Shown one piece after another: positions 1 to 7,137 of a stretch of 64,000 nt of DNA (position 1 is the first letter of the stretch; the number at the start of each line of letters is the position of its first letter). A program made the translations under genes and the position numbers. The DNA comes from Cryobacterium sinapicolor (GTDB taxonomy: Bacteria; Actinomycetota; Actinomycetes; Actinomycetales; Microbacteriaceae). The stretch lies in NCBI RefSeq assembly GCF_004403465.1, contig NZ_SOGQ01000077.1, forward strand, positions 1 through 64,000. The letters run 5' to 3'. The notes beneath the pieces are model-generated. The model searched no databases. It was given only the letters and a program-made list of their open reading frames with translations, and had not been told where the DNA came from.

Positions 1-51
1 ATCGAGGTCATCGACGAGGCGGTGATCCTCCCCGAACTCGCCGCCGCCTAA
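1..51 (+). CDS. 3' end of an unidentified gene (truncated by window edge)
   Basis: Frame 1 is open from the first base and ends at TAA (49-51), encoding a 16-residue tail, IEVIDEAVILPELAAA. The acidic/hydrophobic tail gives no family assignment. If the 1-1850 segment is an integrated element, this would be its last cargo gene or a chromosomal gene beside it. The 200 bases after it (52-251) hold no convincing gene, only short frames antisense to the integrase end. Confidence 0.4.
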   Translation: MEVIDEAVILPELAAA

Positions 52-251
52 ACTAAAACAGCTGACCCGCACGGTGTTGAGAAACTCCACCACTCAGCGG
101 GACGTGACCAACATCAGTAGCACGCCTATGGTGCATAACGGCACCGTCGATGATGCCAGGGGCCTCGCCTTTGAGCTCGATCAGGATCGTGTGGGTCTCA
201 ATCTCCCCGATGTTCTCGCCAGAGTATCGATGAGCCGGATGGCGCCGTCCC

Positions 252-1442
252 TCACTTCACGGGTGGCGCCAGCTGTTGCAGGACATCCGCCGGGCCGGAC
301 TTCACCGTGCGGTCGGGCTCGGCATAGTGTGCCTTGGTCGTCGAAGTCGAAGTGTGACCGAGCATGTCGGCTGCGGCCTGAATGCCGAGTTCCTTGGCAA
401 GCAGCGTCGCCCCCGTGCGCCGAAAGGAGTGGGGCGTGATTTCCAGGCCCTCGAGGCCAGCGTTCAAGAGTATCCCCCGGAACGAGCGCCTCACGTTATA
501 CGGTGCGAGCGGTGTACCGACCCGCGAGAAGAAGAGCAGGTGCTCGGAGTCTTCCGGGTCGAGAAGCGCCAACCGCTGGCGAATCACGTCGGCCACGAAC
601 TGTGGCACAGCAATGACCCTGTTCGACTCGTGTGTTTTGGGATGTGCTTGGCGGTGCACGCCGGCGCCGTTATGCACCACAAGCGTGCCGCTGATGTTCA
701 CCCGTGGCGGATCGGCGTCCATGTCGACGTCGCACTGCCGAAGGGCAAGCGCCTCGCCGATGCGAGTAGCGGTACCGAGCATCACCTCGATGATGTCTCG
801 AACCTGCCCGTCTGACCGCGGCCCCATCCGGCCCTCCCCCGTGCGCCATTCGCGTGCCGCGAGGCGGATAGCGGCTATCTGCTCCGTCGTGAGTGCCTTC
901 GGGGCGTGAGAGGGCTTCTTCATGCGTGAGGCCTCCTTGATGGGATTTCGCGGAATGATCCCCCGCCGCACCGCGAATGCCAGGATCATCCCGAGGATCG
1001 TACGAGAGTGCTTTGCTCGCGTATACGACGTCTCGCGCTGCTTCTTCAAGAAGAGCTCGATGCGCCCGACGGTCACCTCGCGAACCGTGAAGTTCTCGAA
1101 AAAGGGCAGCACAAGCAAACGCAGTTGACGCTGGTAGGTGTCCTTTGTGCCTTGGGAACGGTCGACATCGTTCATCACGTCCTCCATCCAGGCGGCAGCG
1201 AGGAGGGGGAATGGTGAGCCAGCATGGAGTGAGTCGCCGACGTCCCCGGCATGCAACCGAGCCGCCAGGTCCGCTTTGAGGGCTGCCTGTGCGGCGTTAC
1301 GGCTCGAGCTGGTCGCTGTCACCTTCCGCGTCTGACCGTCCCAGTCGCGGAAGCGGGTCACCGCACGGAAGACTCCAAGACTGACCTGTGTCGTCGTGAT
1401 TGCGCCGAACGTACTGATCGGCAGTCGGGGTCGTCCAGCCAT
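252..1442 (-). CDS. int: Tyrosine recombinase / phage-type integrase
   Basis: A 396-residue site-specific recombinase. It has an N-terminal arm-binding part (about 1-65), a SAM-like core-binding domain (about 80-175) and a catalytic domain (about 185-385). The catalytic set is visible: Arg227 (TATRIGEAL), Lys269 (HPKTHESNR), His338 and Arg341 (HSFRRTG), His363 (LGHTS) and the nucleophile Tyr373 (HYAEPD), so it should be active. Its ATG overlaps the last bases of the xis-like gene upstream, so the two are co-transcribed. It lies about 400 bp from the 3' end of tRNA-Met, the usual position for an integrase that uses a tRNA gene as its attachment site. The element type (prophage remnant or ICE) cannot be judged because the rest is outside the window. 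Confidence 0.95.
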   Translation of the reverse strand: MAGRPRLPISTFGAITTTQVSLGVFRAVTRFRDWDGQTRKVTATSSSRNAAQAALKADLAARLHAGDVGDSLHAGSPFPLLAAAWMEDVMNDVDRSQGTKDTYQRQLRLLVLPFFENFTVREVTVGRIELFLKKQRETSYTRAKHSRTILGMILAFAVRRGIIPRNPIKEASRMKKPSHAPKALTTEQIAAIRLAAREWRTGEGRMGPRSDGQVRDIIEVMLGTATRIGEALALRQCDVDMDADPPRVNISGTLVVHNGAGVHRQAHPKTHESNRVIAVPQFVADVIRQRLALLDPEDSEHLLFFSRVGTPLAPYNVRRSFRGILLNAGLEGLEITPHSFRRTGATLLAKELGIQAAADMLGHTSTSTTKAHYAEPDRTVKSGPADVLQQLAPPVK

Positions 1443-1678
1443 CAGTGCTCAACTCCACGACGACTGAGGGCTGACTCGGGCTCATGGAGCCCGTCCAGCC
1501 ACCGCAGGACATCGGAGGCGCGGTAGCGAATCTCCCGGCCGACTCGAATGCCGGAGGGGCCGCGTCCGTCGGTACGGAGGTCATACATGGCCTGCACCTG
1601 AAGGCCGAGATATTCGGCGAGCTCGCTTGTCGTCAATACAGGCTCGAGACCGAGCCCCGTGAGTCTTTCAGTGTCCAT
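1442..1678 (-). CDS. Excisionase-like winged-helix DNA-binding protein
   Basis: A 78-residue protein with the helix-turn-helix of the excisionase/AlpA (MerR-like) family: LTTSELAEYLGLQVQAMYDL followed by a wing GIRVGREIRYRASDVLRWLD. In such elements it bends DNA near the attachment site and directs the integrase towards excision. I chose the ATG at 1678, giving MDTERLTGLG. An upstream in-frame start at 1822 would add 48 residues read from AT-rich sequence that looks like attachment-site DNA, with no clear ribosome binding site for either start. The 3' end overlaps the integrase start by one base. Confidence 0.75.
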   Translation of the reverse strand: MDTERLTGLGLEPVLTTSELAEYLGLQVQAMYDLRTDGRGPSGIRVGREIRYRASDVLRWLDGLHEPESALSRRGVEH

Positions 1679-1765
1679 AACCCGTAGGTGTTCGAGGTCA
1701 CTCCAGACGATTCGAACCGGGTCGTGCACCTTCTTCACAAGCCACTGTAGAAGGTGAAAATTTTC

Positions 1766-1786
1766 GAATAAACGGTGAATAAACGG
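1766..1786. repeat. Direct repeat GAATAAACGG x2, 11-bp period, near attachment site
   Basis: GAATAAACGG occurs at 1766-1775 and 1777-1786, one helical turn apart, in the AT-rich 170 bp between the excisionase-like gene and the tRNA. An inverted pair CACCTTCT/AGAAGGTG lies beside it (1727-1734 and 1749-1756). Helically phased repeats beside an attachment site are typical of Xis or integrase arm-binding sites. That role is inferred; only the repeats are observed. Confidence 0.5.
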
Positions 1787-1849
1787 ATAGTGCATCAAGT
1801 CTTGCCCTTTCGGTACAGACAAGAAACCCCGATCAGATCTAATTCACAG

Positions 1850-1890
1850 TAGGGCGGCTGGGACTTGAACCCAGGACCGACGGATTATGA
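1850..1890. other. Putative attachment site (att core) in the 3' half of tRNA-Met
   Basis: Inferred from the arrangement tRNA 3' end, AT-rich phased repeats, excisionase-like gene, integrase. The duplicated att core would lie left of position 1, so the core limits cannot be set here. Confidence 0.4.
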
Positions 1891-1923
1891 GTCCGCTGCT
1901 CTAACCAGCTGAGCTACCGCCCC
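1850..1923 (-). tRNA. tRNA-Met (CAT anticodon)
   Basis: A 74-nt cloverleaf on the minus strand: acceptor GGGGCGG/CCGCCCT (first pair G-U), D arm GCTC/GAGC, anticodon loop CTCATAA with anticodon CAT, 5-nt variable loop, T arm CTGGG-TTCAAGT-CCCAG, discriminator A, no encoded CCA. It resembles an elongator Met tRNA rather than an initiator. An Ile2 (lysidine-CAT) identity is not excluded from sequence alone. Its 3' end faces the integrase, so the 3' part is probably the attachment site of the 1-1850 element. The wobble first pair could reflect 3'-end replacement on integration. Confidence 0.93.
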
Positions 1924-2024
1924 AATCGACGCGACTCCTCCGACGAGAGTGCGACTGATTCTGCGGTGATCGGATGGATCACCGGCTCCCACGATACAGG
2001 CACTCGAATGGCGACCGTGCCCGG

Positions 2025-3353
2025 CTACTCTGCGCCGCGGGTTCCCGCGTCGGACGTAACCGCGTCGATGACCGGCTCGCCGCGGTACAGGCACTCGAAG
2101 GTGTTCAGGGTGCGGTTGATGTCGTGCACACCGATCAGCCGCAGGGACTCATTCTTGAGCGCGTTCAGATCGTCGGGTGCGGCCGTCAGGACTGTCGTGA
2201 GCTTGTCGGCGAGGTCCTGTGCGTTGCCGGGCTCGAACAGATAGCCGTTCTGCCCGTCGTGCACGAGGTGCGGGAGTGCCATGGCGTTTGCGGCCACGAT
2301 CGGCAGGCCGGATGCCATCGCCTCCATGGTTGCGATGCTCTGCAGCTCCGCAATCGACGGCATAGCGAACACGGTCGAGCGGGTGTAAGCGGCCGCCAGT
2401 TCAGCATCCGTCACATAACCGGCGAAAGTGACCCGGCGCGTGAGGCCGAGTGTCTGCGAAAGACTTTCCAGATTGCGCTTCTGGTCGCCGCCCCCGACGA
2501 TCTCCACCTTCACATCGAGGTCGGGCGACAGCAGGGCCACGGCCTGCAGCAGCACGTCGATCTGTTTCTCGCCGGTCACACGGCCGACGAAGAGGATGCG
2601 GTTCTCGGTGCGGGGAGCGAAGCTCGGCGAGTAGTTCTGGGCGTTGAGGCCGCACGAGATCGCCAGCACACCCTCGAGCCCGGTGTAGCGCTCCAGGAAC
2701 TCCGCGGCTCGGAGGGTGGGCGTGGTGACCGCTTCCGCCCGACCGTAGGTGCGCCTCGCTGCACGCCAGGCCGCCTTGATGAGGCGATCGTGCAGGCCCT
2801 TGGGAACCAAAGTGAATTCCAGCATGTTCTCCGGCATGAAGTGGTTCGTGCCGATGATGCGGATGCCCCGCTTCGCCGCCTCGATCGTGACGGCGCGGCC
2901 CACGTTGATGTGGGATTGGAAGTGCACGACATCCGGCTTCACCGTGTCGAGGATGCGCCGGGTTTCCCGCGGGATGAACCACGGCAGGGCGTAGCGCAAC
3001 CAGTCATGGGGGTACCAGCGCCAGCTCTGCAGGCGGTGCACGACCATCGGCTGGCCTTCGTGCACCTCGGTCCAGGTGCCGTGCTTACGAGATGCGGACG
3101 GAGCCATGATGTGCACCTCGTGCCCGCGGGCCACCATCCCCGCAGCAAGACGCTCGGCAAACCGGGCAGCGCCATTCACGTCGGGCGCGAAGGTGTCTGC
3201 CGCAATCAGGATGCGCAGCGGCTTCTTCAACACCGGCTCGCTGCGAGTCGACTCGCTCGGCAAATCGGTCAAATCTGACAAAAGACACTGTCCCAACGTA
3301 TGTGGGCCGGAGTTCGTCATCCGGCGAGAATTCAGGTTTTCGACGACGCGCAC
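2025..3353 (-). CDS. GT4-family glycosyltransferase
   Basis: A cytoplasmic or membrane-associated retaining glycosyltransferase with the GT-B fold. The N-terminal Rossmann half (RILIAADTFAPDVNGAARFA) binds acceptor. The C-terminal half carries ILFVGRVTGEKQIDVLL and the nucleotide-sugar-binding E-x7-E motif (IAELQSIATMEAMASG). Actinobacterial relatives transfer mannose or glucose to phosphatidylinositol or diacylglycerol lipids; the acceptor here is unknown. The GTG at 3353 gives 442 residues. An ATG at 3320 and a GTG just before LKKPLRILIAADTF are plausible later starts, since the first 40 residues look unlike the family. It stands alone, transcribed away from the DMT-type gene. Confidence 0.85.
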   Translation of the reverse strand: MRVVENLNSRRMTNSGPHTLGQCLLSDLTDLPSESTRSEPVLKKPLRILIAADTFAPDVNGAARFAERLAAGMVARGHEVHIMAPSASRKHGTWTEVHEGQPMVVHRLQSWRWYPHDWLRYALPWFIPRETRRILDTVKPDVVHFQSHINVGRAVTIEAAKRGIRIIGTNHFMPENMLEFTLVPKGLHDRLIKAAWRAARRTYGRAEAVTTPTLRAAEFLERYTGLEGVLAISCGLNAQNYSPSFAPRTENRILFVGRVTGEKQIDVLLQAVALLSPDLDVKVEIVGGGDQKRNLESLSQTLGLTRRVTFAGYVTDAELAAAYTRSTVFAMPSIAELQSIATMEAMASGLPIVAANAMALPHLVHDGQNGYLFEPGNAQDLADKLTTVLTAAPDDLNALKNESLRLIGVHDINRTLNTFECLYRGEPVIDAVTSDAGTRGAE

Positions 3354-3454
3354 GCTGACGTGGTCTTCTAGAACCCTATTCTAAACCGGCGCTGCAACCG
3401 CCATACAGGGGCGGCGCGCCCATACAAACACCGAACGGAGCTCCCTTTGCTGCT

Positions 3455-4369
3455 TCAGTCGTCGGCGAGAGGGTGGTACCGGGCCAACAGGAAGACCCCC
3501 ACGATCGCGATGACACCCGCGACAAGGAAGGCGACAGCCGCCCACGGCGGGGCCTGCTCGATCTCGCCCAAAACGACGATACCGATGCCGACGGCAATCA
3601 GCGGATCGATTACGGTGAGCCCGGCGATGACCAAGTCCGGTGGGCCAGACGCGTATGCGTTCTGCACGAAGTAGGCACCAAGGCCCGCCGCCAGCAGCAG
3701 CCCGATGACGCAGGTCAGAGTCAGCCACTCGAAGTTGCCGTTCTGGGTGCGGTTGATGACGACCTTGGCCAACGTGGCGACGAACCCGTAGAGCACCCCG
3801 GCGCCAACGATGTAGAACATCGCCTTGAACCGAGTGCGGAGCTTGAAGAAAGCGACGCCGAAGACCGACAACACGACACCGAGAACGATCAGGATCGTGA
3901 TCAGGTTACCGTCGGTGACCGGTTTGTCCACCGCGGTGAATGCGGCCACCGTGACGAAGAGCGCCACTCCGCCGACGCACATCGCGATCGCGATCTTCGA
4001 CGCGCGGTTGACGGGGACCCGGGTGATGCGGGAGTTCAGGATCGACGTGATCACCAGGGCGACGGCGCCGAGCGGTTGAACCATGATGATGGGCGCGAAA
4101 GCCAGGCTGGAGAGCTGGAACACGATCGCCAGTCCGAGCATGACCGTGCCGAAGACCCACGACGGCCGGCCGAGCAGCAGCATCAGCTGGCGCGGGTTGA
4201 GCCCGCCGGTAACCTCAGCCGTTTTGGCCTCGACTTTGGTCACGCCGCTGTGCTGAAATTGCGCCCCGAGCGACAGGAAGACCGCACCGACCAGAGCGAG
4301 CGGAATCCCGATGGCCTGACGGGGATCGATGGCGATTTCCGCAGCCAGGTCGGTCAAGTCGGGGTTCAC
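3455..4369 (-). CDS. DMT/EamA-type multispanning membrane protein
   Basis: A 304-residue protein with about nine or ten hydrophobic segments, beginning with an LVGAVFLSLGAQFQHSG helix and ending in VAFLVAGVIAIVGVFLLA. It resembles the drug/metabolite transporter superfamily (NIPA-like or EamA-like). The substrate cannot be deduced. The GTG at 4369 is preceded by TAGGCT (4382-4377) with 7 bases between, which fits a leaderless transcript. It is divergent from peptide deformylase across 41 bp. Confidence 0.8.
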   Translation of the reverse strand: MNPDLTDLAAEIAIDPRQAIGIPLALVGAVFLSLGAQFQHSGVTKVEAKTAEVTGGLNPRQLMLLLGRPSWVFGTVMLGLAIVFQLSSLAFAPIIMVQPLGAVALVITSILNSRITRVPVNRASKIAIAMCVGGVALFVTVAAFTAVDKPVTDGNLITILIVLGVVLSVFGVAFFKLRTRFKAMFYIVGAGVLYGFVATLAKVVINRTQNGNFEWLTLTCVIGLLLAAGLGAYFVQNAYASGPPDLVIAGLTVIDPLIAVGIGIVVLGEIEQAPPWAAVAFLVAGVIAIVGVFLLARYHPLADD

Positions 4370-4410
4370 TCAAGCCAGCCTATAGAGAATCAGGCCGTTA
4401 TCCTTGCTGA

Positions 4411-4977
4411 ATGGCCGTTCGCTCGATAGTTATTTCAGGAGATTCCGTTCTCCACTCCCCCGCCCTCCCCGTCACCGATTTCGGGAACGATCTGCATGAA
4501 CTCGTGCAGGACATGTTCGAGACGATGGATGCCGCGCCCGGCGTCGGTCTGGCGGCCCCGCAGGTGGGTGTGCCGCTCAGACTCTTCACCTACAGCTTCC
4601 TCGACGACGACGACCACCTCTGGCGGGGCGTGGCCATCAATCCCGAACTCTGGATCACCCCGGTTCCCGCGGGCGAGGCCGACGAGGATGAGGACGTCGA
4701 GGGCTGTCTGTCCTACCCGGGCGAACGCTTTCCGCTGCTGCGCTCCCCCTCAGCAATCCTTCGCGCGGTGGACCTCGAACAGAAGCCCTTCGAAATTCGA
4801 GCCGACGATTGGCTGGCACGCATCTTCCAGCACGAATACGATCATCTCGACGGCACGCTGTACGTCGATCGCCTCGAGCACTTCTACGCCAAGATCGCCA
4901 CCAAGGTGACCCGCAAGCGCGGCTGGGGCGTGCCCGGCCTCAGTTGGATACCCGGCGTCGACAACCTCGAAGACTGA
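4411..4977 (+). CDS. def: Peptide deformylase
   Basis: Removes the N-formyl group from nascent proteins in the cytosol. All three metal-site motifs are present: GVGLAAPQ (44-51), EGCLS with ligand Cys99, and QHEYDH (140-145) with ligands His141 and His145 and catalytic Glu142. Length (188 residues) is normal for actinobacteria. TATCCT (4399-4404) lies 6 bases before the ATG, suggesting a leaderless mRNA. The stop codon lies in a sequence that is tandemly duplicated downstream. There is no adjacent fmt gene, which is common for an unlinked def copy. Confidence 0.97.
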   Translation: MAVRSIVISGDSVLHSPALPVTDFGNDLHELVQDMFETMDAAPGVGLAAPQVGVPLRLFTYSFLDDDDHLWRGVAINPELWITPVPAGEADEDEDVEGCLSYPGERFPLLRSPSAILRAVDLEQKPFEIRADDWLARIFQHEYDHLDGTLYVDRLEHFYAKIATKVTRKRGWGVPGLSWIPGVDNLED

Positions 4978-5009
4978 ACCGGCAGGACCGGCTGAACCGG
5001 CAGGACCCG
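4974..5009. repeat. 18-bp tandem duplication spanning the def stop codon
   Basis: CTGAACCGGCAGGACCGG at 4974-4991 is followed directly by a 17/18 copy at 4992-5009. The first copy contains the def stop codon, so the gene's last bases and its 3' flank have been duplicated. Part of a pattern seen at other gene ends in this window. Confidence 0.85.
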
Positions 5010-5025
5010 CAGGCCCGGATCCGGG

Positions 5026-5904
5026 TCAGCCGCGGGTGAGGTCCACGCCGTGGATCCCGTTATGGAAGCGCAGCGACGGGAAGACGGCCGTGACCGTGAA
5101 CCCCACACCGGGCACGGTCCCCGCGTTGAAGATGCCACCGAACATCTCGGTGCGCTCGCGCATGCGGGTGATTCCTGCCCCGGAGACGTTAGCACTGAGG
5201 GCCTTGAGATCATCGTCGATGGTGTATTTCGTGCGAGATTGGAAGTCGGCGGCGTCGGCGCTGTCCCGGCGAGCCGCAGCACGGATGCCGTCGTCGGCGA
5301 CCACCAGCTGCAGCCCGTCCTGAGTCCACGTGAACGTGACCCGGGCCTCCGTGCCTCGGCCGCCGTGAGTGAGAGTGTTGGCCAGCGCGCCCTGCAGGAT
5401 CCGGAAGACGGCCAGTTCGGCGCCCGGCTTGAGCGGGAACCGTTCGCCGGACTCGGTGAAGGCCACGGAGACGCCCGCGCCCTGCATGACCCGGAACAGG
5501 TCCCGCGCCGACTGCAGGTCCGGTTGCGCCGAACCGACGGATTCGCCCTCGCGCACGATCGTGAGGACACGGCGCATGTCGGCCAGGGCCACCCGACCGT
5601 CCTCGACCAGTGCCGTCGCCACGCGGACGGCGCTGGACGGGTCGCTCTCGGCCGTGTAGCGGGCACCCTCGGCGCGGGTGATCAGCCGGGCGACGGACAG
5701 CACGGCCACGTCCTGAAGCTCCCGGATGATGCCGAGGCGGCCCTCTTGTTCGGCGAGGGACAGTTGCAGGTCGATGCGCATCCGTTCGGCCGCGTTGCGA
5801 TCGAACACCACACGCCGGGCCCGGAACAGGGTGACCAGCCACAGGGCCAGCAACACGACGACGAGCACGGCCAGAATTGTGCTCAGAGTGAGCCAGGACT
5901 CCAC
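5026..5904 (-). CDS. Sensor-histidine-kinase-like protein lacking the phosphoacceptor His
   Basis: A 292-residue protein with one N-terminal membrane helix (about 7-28), a DHp-like helix pair and a GHKL ATPase domain of the NarL-partner (HisKA_3) type. ATP-binding motifs are recognisable: N-box Asn176 (LANTLTHGG), VADDG (202-206) and GAGITRMRER (242-251). The dimerisation motif reads RELQDV (61-66): the histidine of the family's RELHD motif is replaced by Gln64. No response regulator is adjacent. It is therefore probably a pseudokinase, or acts as an ATP-dependent scaffold or modulator; this is inference. A conventional kinase function is unlikely unless another His serves. Confidence 0.75.
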   Translation of the reverse strand: MESWLTLSTILAVLVVVLLALWLVTLFRARRVVFDRNAAERMRIDLQLSLAEQEGRLGIIRELQDVAVLSVARLITRAEGARYTAESDPSSAVRVATALVEDGRVALADMRRVLTIVREGESVGSAQPDLQSARDLFRVMQGAGVSVAFTESGERFPLKPGAELAVFRILQGALANTLTHGGRGTEARVTFTWTQDGLQLVVADDGIRAAARRDSADAADFQSRTKYTIDDDLKALSANVSGAGITRMRERTEMFGGIFNAGTVPGVGFTVTAVFPSLRFHNGIHGVDLTRG

Positions 5905-5952
5905 GGATGCCGCCTTTTCTCACTCCACGCCGCACGGAAACGAACGGGATAC

Positions 5953-5990
5953 AAAAAAGGCCACCAGGGGTGGAGCCCTTGGTGGCCTTT
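5953..5990 (-). terminator. Rho-independent terminator after tRNA-Asn
   Basis: On the minus strand GGCCACCA and TGGTGGCC form a strong stem around a C-rich loop, followed by TTTTTT. It begins 3 bases past the tRNA-Asn 3' end. Confidence 0.88.
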
Positions 5991-5992
5991 CG

Positions 5993-6065
5993 CTCCCCGA
6001 CTTGGACTCGAACCAAGAACCTGCGCATTAACAGTGCGCTGCTCTGCCAATTGAGCTATCGAGGA
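5993..6065 (-). tRNA. tRNA-Asn (GTT anticodon)
   Basis: A 73-nt cloverleaf: acceptor TCCTCGA/TCGGGGA, D stem GCTC/GAGC, anticodon stem GCGCA/TGCGC with loop CTGTTAA (anticodon GTT), T arm CTTGG-TTCGAGT-CCAAG, discriminator G. No CCA is encoded. A terminator follows directly and a promoter-like TTGGCA-N16-TAAAGT precedes it. Confidence 0.96.
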
Positions 6066-6087
6066 ATACTGCTTGAGCAGCCCTACT

Positions 6088-6115
6088 ACTTTATCAAAAG
6101 TTGGCGATCTGCCAA
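6088..6115 (-). promoter_or_regulatory. Putative promoter of tRNA-Asn
   Basis: TTGGCA (6115-6110) and TAAAGT (6093-6088), spaced 16 bp, lie about 22 bp before the tRNA 5' end. The hexamers fit a vegetative sigma factor consensus. Confidence 0.55.
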
Positions 6116-6129
6116 ATCCACGGGGTCGA

Positions 6130-7137
6130 TCAGTAGCCGATTCGTGGGTCGACGACCCCGACGAACCGCCCGTCTTCAAGGAAGGCACCCACATTCAGGC
6201 GAATCCGCTCAGCCAGGAGCGGCGCGGTCATCTCGGGCGTGTCGGCCGAATGAGGCGTGATCAGGCACCGCGGTTCGACCCAAAGCGGATGCCCCTGCGG
6301 CAGCGGTTCCGGATCGGTCACGTCAAGGGCCGCACCGGCGATGGACGCCGCGGCCAGCGCCGCCACGAGGGCGTCCGTGTCGACGAGCGGGCCCCGGGCG
6401 ATGTTGACGAGCACGGCCTCGGGCCGCATCAGCTCGAATTCGGCCCGGCCGATCAGATGGCGGGTGCCGTCCGTGAGGGCTGCCGCCACCACGACGACGT
6501 CGCTGGTCGGGAGGACTCCTGGGAGGGCATCCGTCGCCACCGTGTGCTCGGCCCCGGACACCGGCTCGCTGCTGCGGCGCACGACGGTGATGTGGGTGCC
6601 GAAGGGCGCGAGCAGGCGGATCAGCTCGCGGGCGATCCCGCCGGCGCCGATCACGGTCACGTTGAGACCGTAGAGCGAGCGCCCCTCGGGCAGGGTGCTC
6701 CAGCGTGTGGAGCGCGCGCGCTTCGGCAACACGCGCAGCAACGCCAGGGTGAGCGTGAGGGCGTGTTCGGCGACGGGCTGCGCGTACGCGCCCTTCGCGC
6801 TGGTCCAGAGCAGGTCTGCGCGGTCCATGCCCGCCAGCACACCACTGAAGGCGTCCACCCCGGCCCAGGGAAGCTGCACCCAGCCGATCCCGGGATGGGC
6901 GTCGAGGGTGGCGCGCAGCTCGTCGGCGCGGCCGTAGTCGAGCCAGATCAGTCCCCGCGTTTCCCGGGTGAGCTCCGCCACGGTGCCCCCGGCGGCCTCG
7001 ACGGCCTGGGCGAAGGCCGGCTCCGGCCGCGGCAGGATGGTGATCGGGCCGGGAACCGGAAGCCGGTCCGCCGACAGCGGGGTGACATCGTCGGCAAGCA
7101 CGGCCTGGTGTTGAACGGATTCAATTTTCGATGACAT
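6130..7137 (-). CDS. D-isomer-specific 2-hydroxyacid dehydrogenase
   Basis: A 335-residue NAD(P)-dependent oxidoreductase that interconverts a 2-keto acid and a 2-hydroxy acid. The nucleotide-binding loop VIGAGGIARE (about 162-171) and the catalytic trio are present: Arg in NIARG (about 248), Glu in DPEPLP (about 277) and His in ITPHS (about 296). The true substrate is unknown. I chose the ATG at 7137; a GTG at 7152 in frame is possible. The start overlaps the end of the upstream ATPase gene, so it is the last gene of the peptide-transporter operon and probably translationally coupled to it. Confidence 0.88.
   Translation of the reverse strand: MSSKIESVQHQAVLADDVTPLSADRLPVPGPITILPRPEPAFAQAVEAAGGTVAELTRETRGLIWLDYGRADELRATLDAHPGIGWVQLPWAGVDAFSGVLAGMDRADLLWTSAKGAYAQPVAEHALTLTLALLRVLPKRARSTRWSTLPEGRSLYGLNVTVIGAGGIARELIRLLAPFGTHITVVRRSSEPVSGAEHTVATDALPGVLPTSDVVVVAAALTDGTRHLIGRAEFELMRPEAVLVNIARGPLVDTDALVAALAAASIAGAALDVTDPEPLPQGHPLWVEPRCLITPHSADTPEMTAPLLAERIRLNVGAFLEDGRFVGVVDPRIGY

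Noticed and set aside
1-1850. Complete prophage
   Set aside because: Only integrase and excisionase-like genes are in the window. No structural, replication or lysis genes are seen, so the element type cannot be stated.
1964-1984. Small hairpin (GGTGATC/GATCACC) after the glycosyltransferase gene as a terminator
   Set aside because: Only 7-8 bp, no T-run on the relevant strand, and it could be chance in this composition.
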